DNA of 7,619 bases, from contig JBBRHF010000194.1 in the NCBI GenBank assembly GCA_038223055.1, positions 1 to 7,619 on the forward strand, written 5' to 3'. Source of the DNA: JBBRHF01 sp038223055 (GTDB lineage Bacteria > Actinomycetota > Actinomycetes > JACCUZ01). This document shows, piece after piece, positions 1 to 7,150 of the stretch. Position 1 is the stretch's first letter; each line of letters starts with the position of its first letter. The position numbers were made by a program, and so were the translations under genes. The notes under the pieces are model-generated. The model was not told the origin of the DNA. It searched no databases and saw only the letters and a list, made by a program, of their open reading frames with translations.

Positions 1-7
1 TGGCGCT

Positions 8-12
8 CTCCT
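8..12 (-). promoter_or_regulatory. Ribosome binding site of a gene just outside the left edge (probably rpsP)
   Basis: The minus strand reads AGGAG here, followed by seven bases up to the window edge, which is the normal distance to a start codon. A minus-strand gene should therefore start right outside the window. In actinobacteria the gene cluster after ffh commonly leads to rpsP, and the leader has the look of a ribosomal protein leader, so rpsP is the best guess. No codon of that gene is visible, so its identity is inference. Confidence 0.6.
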
Positions 13-25
13 GAGTCATCATGGT

Positions 26-65
26 GGGCAACAGGGAACCGCGTGGGGTGCGGTGCTGACTGCCC
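26..65 (-). promoter_or_regulatory. Imperfect stem-loop in the 5' leader (probably of rpsP)
   Basis: On the minus strand three paired blocks nest in register: GGGCA with TGCCC (outer), CAG with CTG, and ACCGC with GCGGT (inner), closing a 7-base loop ACCCCAC. Internal bulges are 1 to 3 bases. That gives about 13 base pairs just upstream of the AGGAG site at 8-12. It could be a structured mRNA leader involved in translation control of the downstream gene. In GC-rich DNA such a fold may also arise by chance. No known riboswitch or leader family is recognised. Confidence 0.35.
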
Positions 66-120
66 GGTGGACACGGTGCGCGGGGGAAGAGGGCCCGCCG
101 TACGCCGGGTACAGCGCGCC

Positions 121-126
121 ATTGTG
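121..126 (-). promoter_or_regulatory. Candidate -10 element for the left-edge gene (probably rpsP)
   Basis: The minus strand carries TGG followed by CACAAT, close to a sigma-70/SigA -10 hexamer, in the 216-base gap after the amidohydrolase. No convincing -35 hexamer is seen 16 to 18 bases upstream. Transcription from here would give a leader of roughly 110 bases running off the left edge, containing the stem-loop at 26-65. The rest of 1-216 holds no gene. A 10-bp palindrome CATGATCATG lies at 168-177, with no role assigned. No clear terminator follows the amidohydrolase. Confidence 0.45.
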
Positions 127-216
127 CCAGAGGTTGTCCCCGCGCACCGAATCGGCCGCGAGACGGCCATGATCATGAAACATCAGGGGTGCCCCCATCG
201 CCCGGATGCTTCGTGG

Positions 217-1323
217 TCACCCGACCGGTGCGGGATGGATGACGCGACCGCGCAGCACGACCCGGCGCGCTCCGGCGAGCACCTCGATGTCCGTGCGTGG
301 GTCCGCGGGATAAACCACCAGGTAGGCCGGGGCGCCCTCCTCGATGCCGCGGTGGCCCAGCCAGGACCGCGCCGACCACGACCCGGCGCCGAGCGCGGCA
401 TCGACGGACAGCCCAACCCGATGGTGCAGGGCCACGATCTCCCGCCCGATCAGCCCGTGCGGCAGCACGCCGCCCGCGTCGGTGCCGGCATAGATCGGCA
501 CTCCCGCGTCGTAGGCCGAGCGCAGCACGACGTCACAGCGCGCGTGCAGGGCCCGCATATGGGCCGCGTAGGACGGGAACTTGTCCTCGCCCTGGGCGGC
601 GTAACGCGGGAAGTTGTCCAGCTGCACCCGGGTGGGCACGAGCGCGGTCCCCCGGGCTGCCATGTCCGCGACCACAGCGTCGGTGATCCCGGTGCCGTGC
701 TCGATGCAGTCGATGCCGGCGGCCACGAGCTCGGCGACCGACTGCTCGCCGAAGCAGTGGGCGGTCACCCGAACGCCCAGCTCGTGCGCCCGGGCGATGG
801 CCGCGGCCGCGGTCCCGGCCGGCCAACAAGGTGTGAGGTCACCCGCGTCGCGCTCGATCCAGTCACCGACCAGCTTGACCCACCCGTCGCCGCGGCCGGC
901 CTGGCGCTCGACCTCGGCCACCAGGTCGGCCGGATCGACCTCGACGCCGTAGTTGCGGATGTAGCGCCGGGACCGGGCCACGTGGCGACCGGCCCGTACG
1001 ACGCGGGGCAAGTCGTCGCGGGTGTCGATCCAGCGAGTGTCGACCGGCACTCCGGCGTCGCGCAGCAGCAGCGCCCCGGCGTCCCGGTCGGCAGTGATCT
1101 GCTCCTCCTGGACGTCCTCGCCGACCCCGCCGTCGGCGTCCAGTCCGACGTGGCAGTGGGCGTCGACCAGTCCCGGCAGCACCCATCCCTGCACCGTCGT
1201 CGTTGCGGTCGCGGTGGGTTCGAAGGTCACCCGGCCCCCGACGACCCACAACTGGTCGCGGACGTCGTCGGGTGAGCAGACGATCCGGCCGCGCAGGTGC
1301 AACGTCGGCGCAGCGACTCCCAC
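217..1323 (-). CDS. Amidohydrolase-superfamily metal-dependent hydrolase, 368 aa
   Basis: This is a probable cytoplasmic metal-dependent hydrolase of the amidohydrolase superfamily (imidazolonepropionase/prolidase-like group). Substrate unknown. A short N-terminal beta domain is followed by the HxH metal motif His56-x-His58 in VDAHCHVGL. Further candidate metal ligands are Lys150 (VKLVGDW, possibly carboxylated), His189 (TAHCFGE), His209 (IEHGTG) and Asp282 (GTDAGG). The chain returns to the small beta domain at the C terminus (ending VLRGRVIHPAPVG), as the family does, so it appears complete. The start is GTG, only 12 bases after the ffh stop. The site before it (CGGGGC) is a weak Shine-Dalgarno, so coupling to ffh translation is likely. 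A similar gene next to ffh is known in mycobacteria (the Rv2915c type). No signal peptide is seen. The family call is firm; the biological role is not. Confidence 0.9.
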   Translation of the reverse strand: MGVAAPTLHLRGRIVCSPDDVRDQLWVVGGRVTFEPTATATTTVQGWVLPGLVDAHCHVGLDADGGVGEDVQEEQITADRDAGALLLRDAGVPVDTRWIDTRDDLPRVVRAGRHVARSRRYIRNYGVEVDPADLVAEVERQAGRGDGWVKLVGDWIERDAGDLTPCWPAGTAAAAIARAHELGVRVTAHCFGEQSVAELVAAGIDCIEHGTGITDAVVADMAARGTALVPTRVQLDNFPRYAAQGEDKFPSYAAHMRALHARCDVVLRSAYDAGVPIYAGTDAGGVLPHGLIGREIVALHHRVGLSVDAALGAGSWSARSWLGHRGIEEGAPAYLVVYPADPRTDIEVLAGARRVVLRGRVIHPAPVG

Positions 1324-1335
1324 GTCAGCCCCGGC

Positions 1336-2895
1336 TCAGCGCTGGCCGGGAGGGAGCAGGTCGCGCAGCTCGGGCGGCAGCTCGAAGTCCTCCGGCAGGT
1401 CCAGCGGGGCACTGCCGGGACCAGCCTGGCGGTCGGCGTAGTGCGCGGCCTCGATCGCCCGCTTGGCCGGGTTGCCGGAGCGGCCGCCTTTGGCCTTCGT
1501 GCTGGTGGACCGGGCCAACGCCTTGCCCTTGGCCTTCTTGCCGCGCCCGCCGATCCCGGGCATCCCGGGCATCCCGGGCATCCCGGGCATGCCGCCGCTG
1601 GCCATCTGGCGCATCATCTTCTGGGCCTCGGTGAACCGCTCGACCAGCCCGTTGACCTCGGCGACCGAGGAGCCGGAGCCGCGCGCGATGCGCGACCGGC
1701 GGGACCCGTTGAGGATCTTGTGGTCGCGCCGCTCCTGGGGGGTCATGGACTTCACGATCGCGGCCACCCGGTCGATCTCGCGCTCGTCGATGTTCTCGAT
1801 CTGCTCGCGCATCTGGCCCATCCCGGGCAGCATCCCGAGCAGCTTGCCCAGCGAGCCCATCTTGCGCACGCTCTCCATCTGCACGAGGAAATCGTCGAAG
1901 GTGAAGTCCTCGCCGCGACCGAACCGGCCGGCCATCTCCTCGGCCTGGCCCTTGTCGAACGCCTTCTCGGCCTGCTCGATCAGAGTCAGGACGTCGCCCA
2001 TGCCCAGGATCCGCGAGGCCATCCGGTCAGGGTGGAAGGTGTCGAAGTCCCCGAGCTTCTCCCCCGCAGAGGCAAACATCACCTGGCGACCGGTCACCTT
2101 CGCGACCGACAGGGCGGCACCGCCACGGGCGTCGCCATCGAGCTTGGTGAGCACCACACCGTCGAAGCCGACGCCGTCAAGGAATGCCTGCGCCGTCCGC
2201 ACCGCATCTTGGCCGACCATCGCATCGACCACGAACAGGATCTCGTCGGGTCGCACCGCGTCGCGAATGTCGATGGCCTGCTGCATCAACTCGGTGTCGA
2301 TGCCGAGCCGGCCGGCGGTGTCGACGATCACGACGTCGAACTGCTTCTGGTGCGCATGCTCGATCGCCCGGCGGGACACGTCGACCGGGTCACCGACGCC
2401 ACTGCCCGGTTCGGGCGCGAACACGGGCACCTTGGCCCGCTCACCAACCACCTGAAGCTGCTGGACGGCGTTGGGGCGCTGCAGGTCCGCGGCCACGAGA
2501 ACCGGCTGGTGACCCTGACCTTTGAGCCAGTGGGCCAGCTTTCCGGCCAGGGTCGTCTTGCCGGAGCCCTGCAGGCCGGCCAGCATGATCACCGTCGGAG
2601 GGTTCTTGGCGAAGCGCAGCCGGCGGGTCTCGCCGCCGAGGATCTGCACGAGTTCCTCGTCGACGATCTTGATGATCTGCTGGGCCGGGTTGAGGGCCCC
2701 GCTGACCTCCAAACCGCGGGCGCGTTGCTTGACCGCGGCGACGAAGTCCTTGACGACGGGCAGCGCCACGTCGGCCTCGAGCAGCGCGATCCGGATCTCG
2801 CGCGCCGTGGCGTCGATGTCCTCGTCGGTCAGCCGGCCCTTGCCGCGCAGGTTCTTAAACGTGGCGGCGAGGCGGTCCTGCAAGGTGGCGAACAC
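1336..2895 (-). CDS. ffh: Signal recognition particle GTPase Ffh (SRP54), 519 aa
   Basis: Ffh binds 4.5S/SRP RNA and signal sequences of nascent membrane proteins, and delivers ribosomes to the receptor FtsY, whose gene end lies at the right edge. The helical N domain covers about residues 1-90. The G domain follows with P-loop GLQGSGKTT (107-115), DTAGR (192-196), TKLD (250-253) and GEK (278-280). The methionine-rich M domain has the finger-loop region LGKLLGMLPGMGQM (349-362) and the RNA-binding motif SRRSRIARGSG (398-408). The tail is longer than the E. coli protein: a GMP tripeptide repeat (435-447), a basic Lys/Arg stretch (451-479) and an acidic end (about 500-512), a form common in actinobacteria. 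The GTG start has AAGGA five bases upstream (2901-2905). It probably has its own promoter in the gap after glnD. All GTPase motifs are intact. Confidence 0.98.
   Translation of the reverse strand: MFATLQDRLAATFKNLRGKGRLTDEDIDATAREIRIALLEADVALPVVKDFVAAVKQRARGLEVSGALNPAQQIIKIVDEELVQILGGETRRLRFAKNPPTVIMLAGLQGSGKTTLAGKLAHWLKGQGHQPVLVAADLQRPNAVQQLQVVGERAKVPVFAPEPGSGVGDPVDVSRRAIEHAHQKQFDVVIVDTAGRLGIDTELMQQAIDIRDAVRPDEILFVVDAMVGQDAVRTAQAFLDGVGFDGVVLTKLDGDARGGAALSVAKVTGRQVMFASAGEKLGDFDTFHPDRMASRILGMGDVLTLIEQAEKAFDKGQAEEMAGRFGRGEDFTFDDFLVQMESVRKMGSLGKLLGMLPGMGQMREQIENIDEREIDRVAAIVKSMTPQERRDHKILNGSRRSRIARGSGSSVAEVNGLVERFTEAQKMMRQMASGGMPGMPGMPGMPGIGGRGKKAKGKALARSTSTKAKGGRSGNPAKRAIEAAHYADRQAGPGSAPLDLPEDFELPPELRDLLPPGQR
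1553..1588. repeat. Four tandem 9-bp units inside ffh
   Basis: The unit ATCCCGGGC occurs four times head to tail on the plus strand. On the coding (minus) strand it encodes Gly-Met-Pro repeats (residues about 438-449 of Ffh, the last unit reading Gly-Ile-Pro at one end). Exact DNA identity between units suggests recent slippage, so copy number may vary between strains. The frame is kept because the unit is nine bases. Confidence 0.9.
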
Positions 2896-2936
2896 GCGGG
2901 TCCTTCTCGTCGTACGGCGGGGTGAGCTACCCGGTC

Positions 2937-2942
2937 AGCCTA
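2937..2942 (-). promoter_or_regulatory. Candidate -10 element of ffh
   Basis: TAGGCT on the minus strand matches the actinobacterial SigA -10 pattern (TANNNT, often TAGRCT). It sits 42 bases before the ffh GTG start, which would give a leader of about 35 bases. No good -35 hexamer is visible. A 6-bp hairpin (GACGGC, loop, GCCGTC, at 2955-2971) lies between glnD and this element, but no T-run follows it, so it is at best a weak terminator of the glnD transcript. Confidence 0.5.
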
Positions 2943-2981
2943 ACGGGAGGCGCCGACGGCCACCCGCCGTCCCAGCCGGCC

Positions 2982-5321
2982 TCATCCCGCCGCGTCCCGC
3001 AGCACCCGCAGAACCTCCCGCACGGAGGCCTCGTCGAGCGGCCCGCCGGTGTCCCCGACGAGGTAGAACACGTCGATCGCCTCGGCGCCGATTGTGGCGA
3101 CCCTAGCCGCACGGATGCCGACGCCCATCAAGGCGATCGCCCGGCCGAGGCGGTGCAACAAGGCGGAGGTGTCCGCAGCGCGGATCTCGATGACGGTGGC
3201 ACCTCCGGAAGCCGCGGCCACCAGGTCGACCCGCGCGGCCGGCGGTGACCAGCCCTTGCGCTGGCGGCGCTCGCTGTCGCGCCGTTCGAGCTTTCGGGTG
3301 AGGTCAAGGGTTCCGTCCAGCGCCCGGCGGATGTCGTCGCGCAGGGTCTGCAGGACCGGCTCGCCGCCGATCTCGGGCTCGACGGTCCACACGTCCAGCG
3401 TCATGTCACCGACGGTGCTGGCCTGCGCCGCCCGCACCGAGAACCGGTGCAGGGCCAGGACTCCCGCGACGGCGCCGAACAGGCCCCGCTGGTCGGCTGC
3501 GGCGACCGTCACGGTCCACGAACTGTCATAGGTGCGCTCGATCTCGACGGCCAACGTCCGACCCGAGACCAGGTCGAGCTGGTGGGGGGTCAAAGGAGGC
3601 TGGACGGGCAACGGCGCCCCCGCCAACGTGCCGCGCACGAGGTCGCTGAGCCGGTCCACCAGCCCGGCCCGCCAGGGCGTCCACACGGCCGGGCCGGTGG
3701 CCCGCGCGTCGGCCGCTGTCAGGGCGAGCAGCAGGTCGAGGACATCGGACCGGCCCACGGCCTCGGCGACGGCCTGCGCGCTTTCCGGGTCGGCGAGGTC
3801 GCGACGGGTGGCGGTCTCGACCAGGAACAGGTGATGGCGCACGAGGCGACGTACGACGTCGATGTCCTCGGCCGCCAGCCCCACTCGCCGGCACACAGCC
3901 TCGGCCAGGGGGACGCCGTCGACGCTGTGGTCCCCCCCGGTCCCCTTGCCGATGTCGTGCAGCAGGGCGGCCCACAGCAGCAGGTCGGGCCGCGCGACGT
4001 CGCGCACCGACTGGCGGGCCTCGACGACGGTCTCGAGCAGGTGGCGGTCGACGCTGAAGGCGTGGACGGCGTTGCGCTGAGGCAGGTTGCGCACCCGCGA
4101 CCACTCCGGGAGCAGGCGCACGATCAGGCCAGCCTGGTCCAGCGCCTCCCAGACCGGCACGAGGGCCGGTCCCGACCCGAGCAGCTCCACGAACAGGTTG
4201 CGCGCGCTGTCGGGCCATGGCTCGGGCAGCGGCGGGGCGTCGGCGGCGAGGCGGTCCACCGAGCTCGGAGACAGCGGCAGACCGGCTCGGGCCGCGCGGG
4301 CCGCGGCGCGCAGCACGAGCAGCCGGTCGGTGGAGACGTCGGCCTGCGCGGTGAGCACCGCCTCGCCATCGTGCTCGGCCAGGCCCGGACCGAGCAGGCG
4401 CAGCACGGGGCGGCGCCCCCGGACGTAGCGCGAGCGCGGCGTCCGGGTGGCCTGCAGCGCCCGGCGCCAGGTCACGTCGGAGGCATGGGTCACCGCTGCC
4501 GCGCAGGTCGCCACCTCGCGCAACAAGACGTCGGCGTCGCGCAGGCCGAGCCGCTCGGCGACCTGGTCCTGCTCCTGCTGCAGCAGCCGGTTGCCGCCCC
4601 GGCCGGTGATCAGGTGCAGCGCGTCGCGCACGTCGGCGAGGCGGGCCACGGCGTCATCGACGTCGCGGTGCGGGCGGTCCGCGATCCAGGATGCTGCCAC
4701 GGCGCGCAACGACACGAGGTCGCGAAGCCCGCCACGCCCCTCCTTCAGGTCGGGCTCGATGGCGTGGCGCAGGTCGCCGTAGCGCGCGCCGCGCGCATCC
4801 CACGCCTCGCGCAGCTGCGGCAGCCGGTTGCGGGCCGCCGCGCGCCAGTCGGCCAGCACGGTCGAGCGCAGCCGCCCGACCAGTCCCTCGTCTCCCGCGA
4901 CGAGGCGGGCGTCGAGCAGGCCGAGCAGGACCGCGAGGTCGCGGCCGGCGAGCCGGCGGGCCTCCTCGAGGCTGCGCACCGAGTGGTCGAGGCGCACGCC
5001 GCTGTCCCAGATGGGGTACCAGATCTTCTCGGCCAGCGCGGTGACGTCACGCCGGTTGGCATGCAGCAGCAGCAGGTCGAGGTCGCTGCCGGGAGAAAGC
5101 TCGCCCCGGCCGTAGCCGCCGACCGCCACCAGCGCAACCCCCGCCTGGGAGTCACCTGCGCTGTCCGCGGCGCTCGCGAACGTCTCGACCAGCCAGCTGT
5201 CGGTGAGCTCGGCCAGGTCGCGCCGCCGGGCCGCGACCGGCCGGCCCGGGCGGGCCAGCAGGTCGCGGCGCCGTACGGCGAACGCCGCGGCCGACTCAGA
5301 GCGCGTCGCCGCCACGCTCAC
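2982..5321 (-). CDS. glnD: PII nucleotidyltransferase / PII-nucleotide-removing enzyme GlnD, 779 aa
   Basis: GlnD senses nitrogen status (glutamine) and attaches or removes a nucleotide on PII. In the actinobacteria studied the modification is adenylylation rather than the uridylylation seen in E. coli; that part is family knowledge. The nucleotidyltransferase motif GGYGRGELSPGSDLD is at 68-82, with Asp80 and Asp82 as metal ligands. The GlnD signature DLKEGRGGLRDL is at 191-202. The HD phosphohydrolase domain has VHAFSVDRH (419-427), LLHDIGKG (453-460), His465 and His496-His497. Two ACT domains follow, at about 600-670 and 709-779. All domains are complete; the length is shorter than the roughly 890 aa of E. 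coli, as is usual in actinobacteria. The GTG start lies inside the end of glnB (26-base overlap) with GAGGG nine bases upstream (5331-5335). A second GTG two codons later is a possible alternative. Last gene of the amt-glnB-glnD operon. Confidence 0.96.
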   Translation of the reverse strand: MSVAATRSESAAAFAVRRRDLLARPGRPVAARRRDLAELTDSWLVETFASAADSAGDSQAGVALVAVGGYGRGELSPGSDLDLLLLHANRRDVTALAEKIWYPIWDSGVRLDHSVRSLEEARRLAGRDLAVLLGLLDARLVAGDEGLVGRLRSTVLADWRAAARNRLPQLREAWDARGARYGDLRHAIEPDLKEGRGGLRDLVSLRAVAASWIADRPHRDVDDAVARLADVRDALHLITGRGGNRLLQQEQDQVAERLGLRDADVLLREVATCAAAVTHASDVTWRRALQATRTPRSRYVRGRRPVLRLLGPGLAEHDGEAVLTAQADVSTDRLLVLRAAARAARAGLPLSPSSVDRLAADAPPLPEPWPDSARNLFVELLGSGPALVPVWEALDQAGLIVRLLPEWSRVRNLPQRNAVHAFSVDRHLLETVVEARQSVRDVARPDLLLWAALLHDIGKGTGGDHSVDGVPLAEAVCRRVGLAAEDIDVVRRLVRHHLFLVETATRRDLADPESAQAVAEAVGRSDVLDLLLALTAADARATGPAVWTPWRAGLVDRLSDLVRGTLAGAPLPVQPPLTPHQLDLVSGRTLAVEIERTYDSSWTVTVAAADQRGLFGAVAGVLALHRFSVRAAQASTVGDMTLDVWTVEPEIGGEPVLQTLRDDIRRALDGTLDLTRKLERRDSERRQRKGWSPPAARVDLVAAASGGATVIEIRAADTSALLHRLGRAIALMGVGIRAARVATIGAEAIDVFYLVGDTGGPLDEASVREVLRVLRDAAG

Positions 5322-5634
5322 CGGTTCGCACCCTCACGACGGTCTCGACGGCAACCGACCAGACCTTGCCGTCGCCGATCCGACCGGTCTGCGAGCTCTT
5401 CACGATGACCTCGATGACGTCATCGGCGTCAGCGTCCTCGACGAGCACCTCGACGCGGACCTTGGGCACCAGATCGACGGTGTACTCCGCACCCCGGTAG
5501 ACCTCGGTGTGGCCGCGCTGACGGCCGTAGCCGCTGGCCTCCGAGACGGTGATGCCGTGCACCCCGAAGGATTCCAGCGCGTTCTTGACGTCGTCTAGCT
5601 TGAACGGCTTGATGACCGCGGTGACGAGCTTCAT
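5296..5634 (-). CDS. glnB: Nitrogen regulatory protein PII (GlnB/GlnK), 112 aa
   Basis: This is the small trimeric PII signal protein, which binds ATP/ADP and 2-oxoglutarate and docks on the cytoplasmic face of Amt to block ammonium entry. The length is the family norm. The T-loop motif EVYRGAEY ends at Tyr51, the residue modified by GlnD. The B-loop TGRIGDGKVW (83-92) and the C-terminal Arg101 and Arg103 supply nucleotide contacts. ATG start, with AGGAGAAGG (5642-5650) seven bases upstream, inside the end of amt. The start overlaps the amt stop by four bases (ATGA), and its own end overlaps glnD, so translation is probably coupled in both directions. Sitting behind amt it would often be named glnK; the sequence alone does not separate glnB from glnK. 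Confidence 0.98.
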   Translation of the reverse strand: MKLVTAVIKPFKLDDVKNALESFGVHGITVSEASGYGRQRGHTEVYRGAEYTVDLVPKVRVEVLVEDADADDVIEVIVKSSQTGRIGDGKVWSVAVETVVRVRTGERGGDAL

Positions 5635-6998
5635 GCCTGCACCTTCTCCTTGCTGTCCGTGCTGTCAGATGTGCGCCCAATGGGCTGGGCACCCAGGCCG
5701 AGCGGGGAACGGTAGCCACTTCCGGTCACCGAGCCCAGCTCGTAGGCCGACTCGGCGTGCGTGGCCAGGTCGATGCCGGTGATCTCTTCCTCGTCGGTGA
5801 TCCGGAACCCGATCGTCTTGGCAATGAGCGTGCCCAGGACATAGGTGACGACGAAGGAGAAGGCGAGCACGGCGCCGGCCGCGACGGCCTGCTTGCCGAG
5901 CTGGCTCAGCCCGCCGCCGTACAGCAGCCCGTCGACGCCGGCGGGTGCCTTGGCCGTCGCAAGGATCCCGATGAGCAGCGTCCCGACGATGCCGCCGACC
6001 AGGTGGACCCCGACCACGTCGAGCGAGTCGTCGTAGCCGAAGCGGTACTTCAGGCCGATCGCCAGGGCGCACAGCACTCCGGCGACGGCGCCCAGGACGA
6101 CCGCCCCGAACGGGTTGACCGCCGAGCACGCCGGGGTGATGGCGACCAGGCCGGCGACCACTCCTGAGGCCGCCCCCAGGCTGGTGGCGTGCCCGTCGCG
6201 GATCCGTTCGGTGGCCAGCCACGCCAGCGACGCGGCCGCGGTGGCCGCCATCGTGTTGACCCAGGCGACGGCGGCAGTGTTGCCGGCGCCGAGGGCCGAG
6301 CCGGCGTTGAAGCCGAACCAGCCGAACCACAGCAGGCCGGCGCCGATCATGACCAGGGTCAGGTTGTGCGGCCGCATCGCCTCCTTGTTGAAGCCGATCC
6401 GCTTGCCGAGCACCAACGCCAGGGCCAGACCTGCGGCACCGGCGTTGATGTGCACCGCCGTGCCGCCGGCGAAGTCGATCGCCTTGAGGTTGTTGGCGAT
6501 CCAGCCGCCCGTCTTGCCGGTGTAGCCGTCGAACGCGAAGACCCAGTGGGCGACCGGGAAGTAGACGATGGTCGCCCAGATGCCGGCGAACACCATCCAC
6601 GAGCCGAACTTGGCGCGGTCGGCGATCGCGCCGCTGATCAACGCCACGGTGATGATCGCGAAGACGGCCTGGAACGCCACGAACGCCAGCGGCGGGATGC
6701 CGGCGGACTGGCCCGCCACGCCGCCGAGGGGGTCGGCGCTGAGCAGGCCCTTGAGACCGACGAAGTCGAAGTTGCCGACCAGTCCGCCCCCGGCGTCGTC
6801 GCCGAACGCCAGCGAGTAGCCGTACAGGACCCACAGCACGCTGATGAGTCCGAGCGCGCCGAAGCTCATCATCATCATGTTGAGCACGCTCTTCGCGCGG
6901 ACCATGCCGCCGTAGAAGAGTGCGAGACCGGGCGTCATGAGCAGCACCAGGGCGGCGCTGGTCAGGACCCAGGCGGTGTCGCCAGAACTGGGTGTCAC
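5631..6998 (-). CDS. amt: Ammonium channel/transporter Amt, 455 aa
   Basis: This is an inner-membrane trimeric channel for ammonium of the Amt/MEP/Rh family, with about eleven hydrophobic membrane segments. The first is at about residues 9-31, ending LALFYGGMVR, and there is no cleavable signal peptide. The family motif DFAGGTAVHINAG contains Asp175 and the first pore histidine, His183. The second twin histidine is His332 in GVHLVGG. WFGWFGFNAGS (224-234) and Trp152 match conserved pore positions. The cytoplasmic tail from about 395, with FRITDEEEITGIDLATHAESAYE, is the PII-docking type, followed by a Ser/Gly-rich end. Length is slightly above that of E. coli AmtB (428 aa precursor). GTG start at 6996-6998 with GAGGAGG (7006-7012) seven bases upstream, which decides the start. 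First gene of amt-glnB-glnD; probably nitrogen-controlled through the site at 7072-7087. Confidence 0.97.
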   Translation of the reverse strand: MTPSSGDTAWVLTSAALVLLMTPGLALFYGGMVRAKSVLNMMMMSFGALGLISVLWVLYGYSLAFGDDAGGGLVGNFDFVGLKGLLSADPLGGVAGQSAGIPPLAFVAFQAVFAIITVALISGAIADRAKFGSWMVFAGIWATIVYFPVAHWVFAFDGYTGKTGGWIANNLKAIDFAGGTAVHINAGAAGLALALVLGKRIGFNKEAMRPHNLTLVMIGAGLLWFGWFGFNAGSALGAGNTAAVAWVNTMAATAAASLAWLATERIRDGHATSLGAASGVVAGLVAITPACSAVNPFGAVVLGAVAGVLCALAIGLKYRFGYDDSLDVVGVHLVGGIVGTLLIGILATAKAPAGVDGLLYGGGLSQLGKQAVAAGAVLAFSFVVTYVLGTLIAKTIGFRITDEEEITGIDLATHAESAYELGSVTGSGYRSPLGLGAQPIGRTSDSTDSKEKVQA

Positions 6999-7005
6999 GG
7001 GTGTA

Positions 7006-7012
7006 CCTCCTC
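7006..7012 (-). promoter_or_regulatory. Strong ribosome binding site of amt
   Basis: GAGGAGG on the minus strand lies seven bases before the GTG start of amt. It rules out the longer antisense-like frames that extend upstream as the real start. Confidence 0.85.
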
Positions 7013-7071
7013 GAGGGGAATGCTTCGGAGGAAAGCCTCATCGGGTGCGGTTACCGACGGCCGCGCGGCTT

Positions 7072-7087
7072 GTTTCCGAGCTGTGAC
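7072..7087 (-). promoter_or_regulatory. GlnR-like half box upstream of amt
   Basis: The minus strand reads GTCAC, six bases, GAAAC. This fits the a/b pair of the GlnR consensus gTnAc-N6-GaAAc described for Streptomyces and relatives, where amt is a leading target. It ends 73 bases before the amt start. A second in-register pair is not seen. A GTAAC occurs 20 bases upstream on the minus strand (two bases off the ideal 22) and the palindrome GGTAACC lies downstream at 7049-7055. GlnR itself is not in the window, so regulation is inferred. No clear -35/-10 pair was found; TAACCG at 7048-7053 is a weak -10 candidate. Confidence 0.55.
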
Positions 7088-7150
7088 GATCTGGCCCGGC
7101 AGGTTACGGACGTGTGTCCTTCGCCCCCGACACGATGCCGCGGTCTCGAG

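Noticed and set aside
1..22. Short reading frame starting ATGATGACTCAGGAG in the leader
   Set aside because: It overlaps the AGGAG ribosome site, has no ribosome site of its own, and runs out of the window after seven codons; it cannot be judged without the sequence to the left.
117..130. TGGCAC resembling a sigma-54 -24 element on the minus strand
   Set aside because: The matching -12 GC at the right distance is not convincing and actinobacteria generally lack sigma-54; read instead as part of a TGG-CACAAT -10 element.
186..203. GGGG/CCCC inverted run after the amidohydrolase as a terminator
   Set aside because: The stem is four pairs with a three-base loop and no T-run; too weak to call.
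43..1275. 410-codon open frame on the plus strand
   Set aside because: It is antisense to the amidohydrolase, shows low-complexity Arg/Gly/Pro/Val-rich sequence with no family motif, and is expected from third-position GC bias.
1297..2925. 542-codon open frame on the plus strand
   Set aside because: It mirrors ffh codon for codon on the opposite strand; the Ffh frame has all GTPase motifs and the antisense product has none.
2955..2971. Hairpin after glnD as a terminator
   Set aside because: The stem is only six pairs and no T-run follows on the minus strand; mentioned in the ffh promoter entry but not called as a terminator.
3447..5408. 653-codon open frame on the plus strand
   Set aside because: It is antisense to glnD, with His/Gln/Arg-rich composition and no recognisable domain.
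5665..7041. 458-codon minus-strand frame overlapping amt
   Set aside because: It is Arg/Gly-rich and out of frame with the clear Amt protein; the strong ribosome site at 7006-7012 serves the Amt frame.
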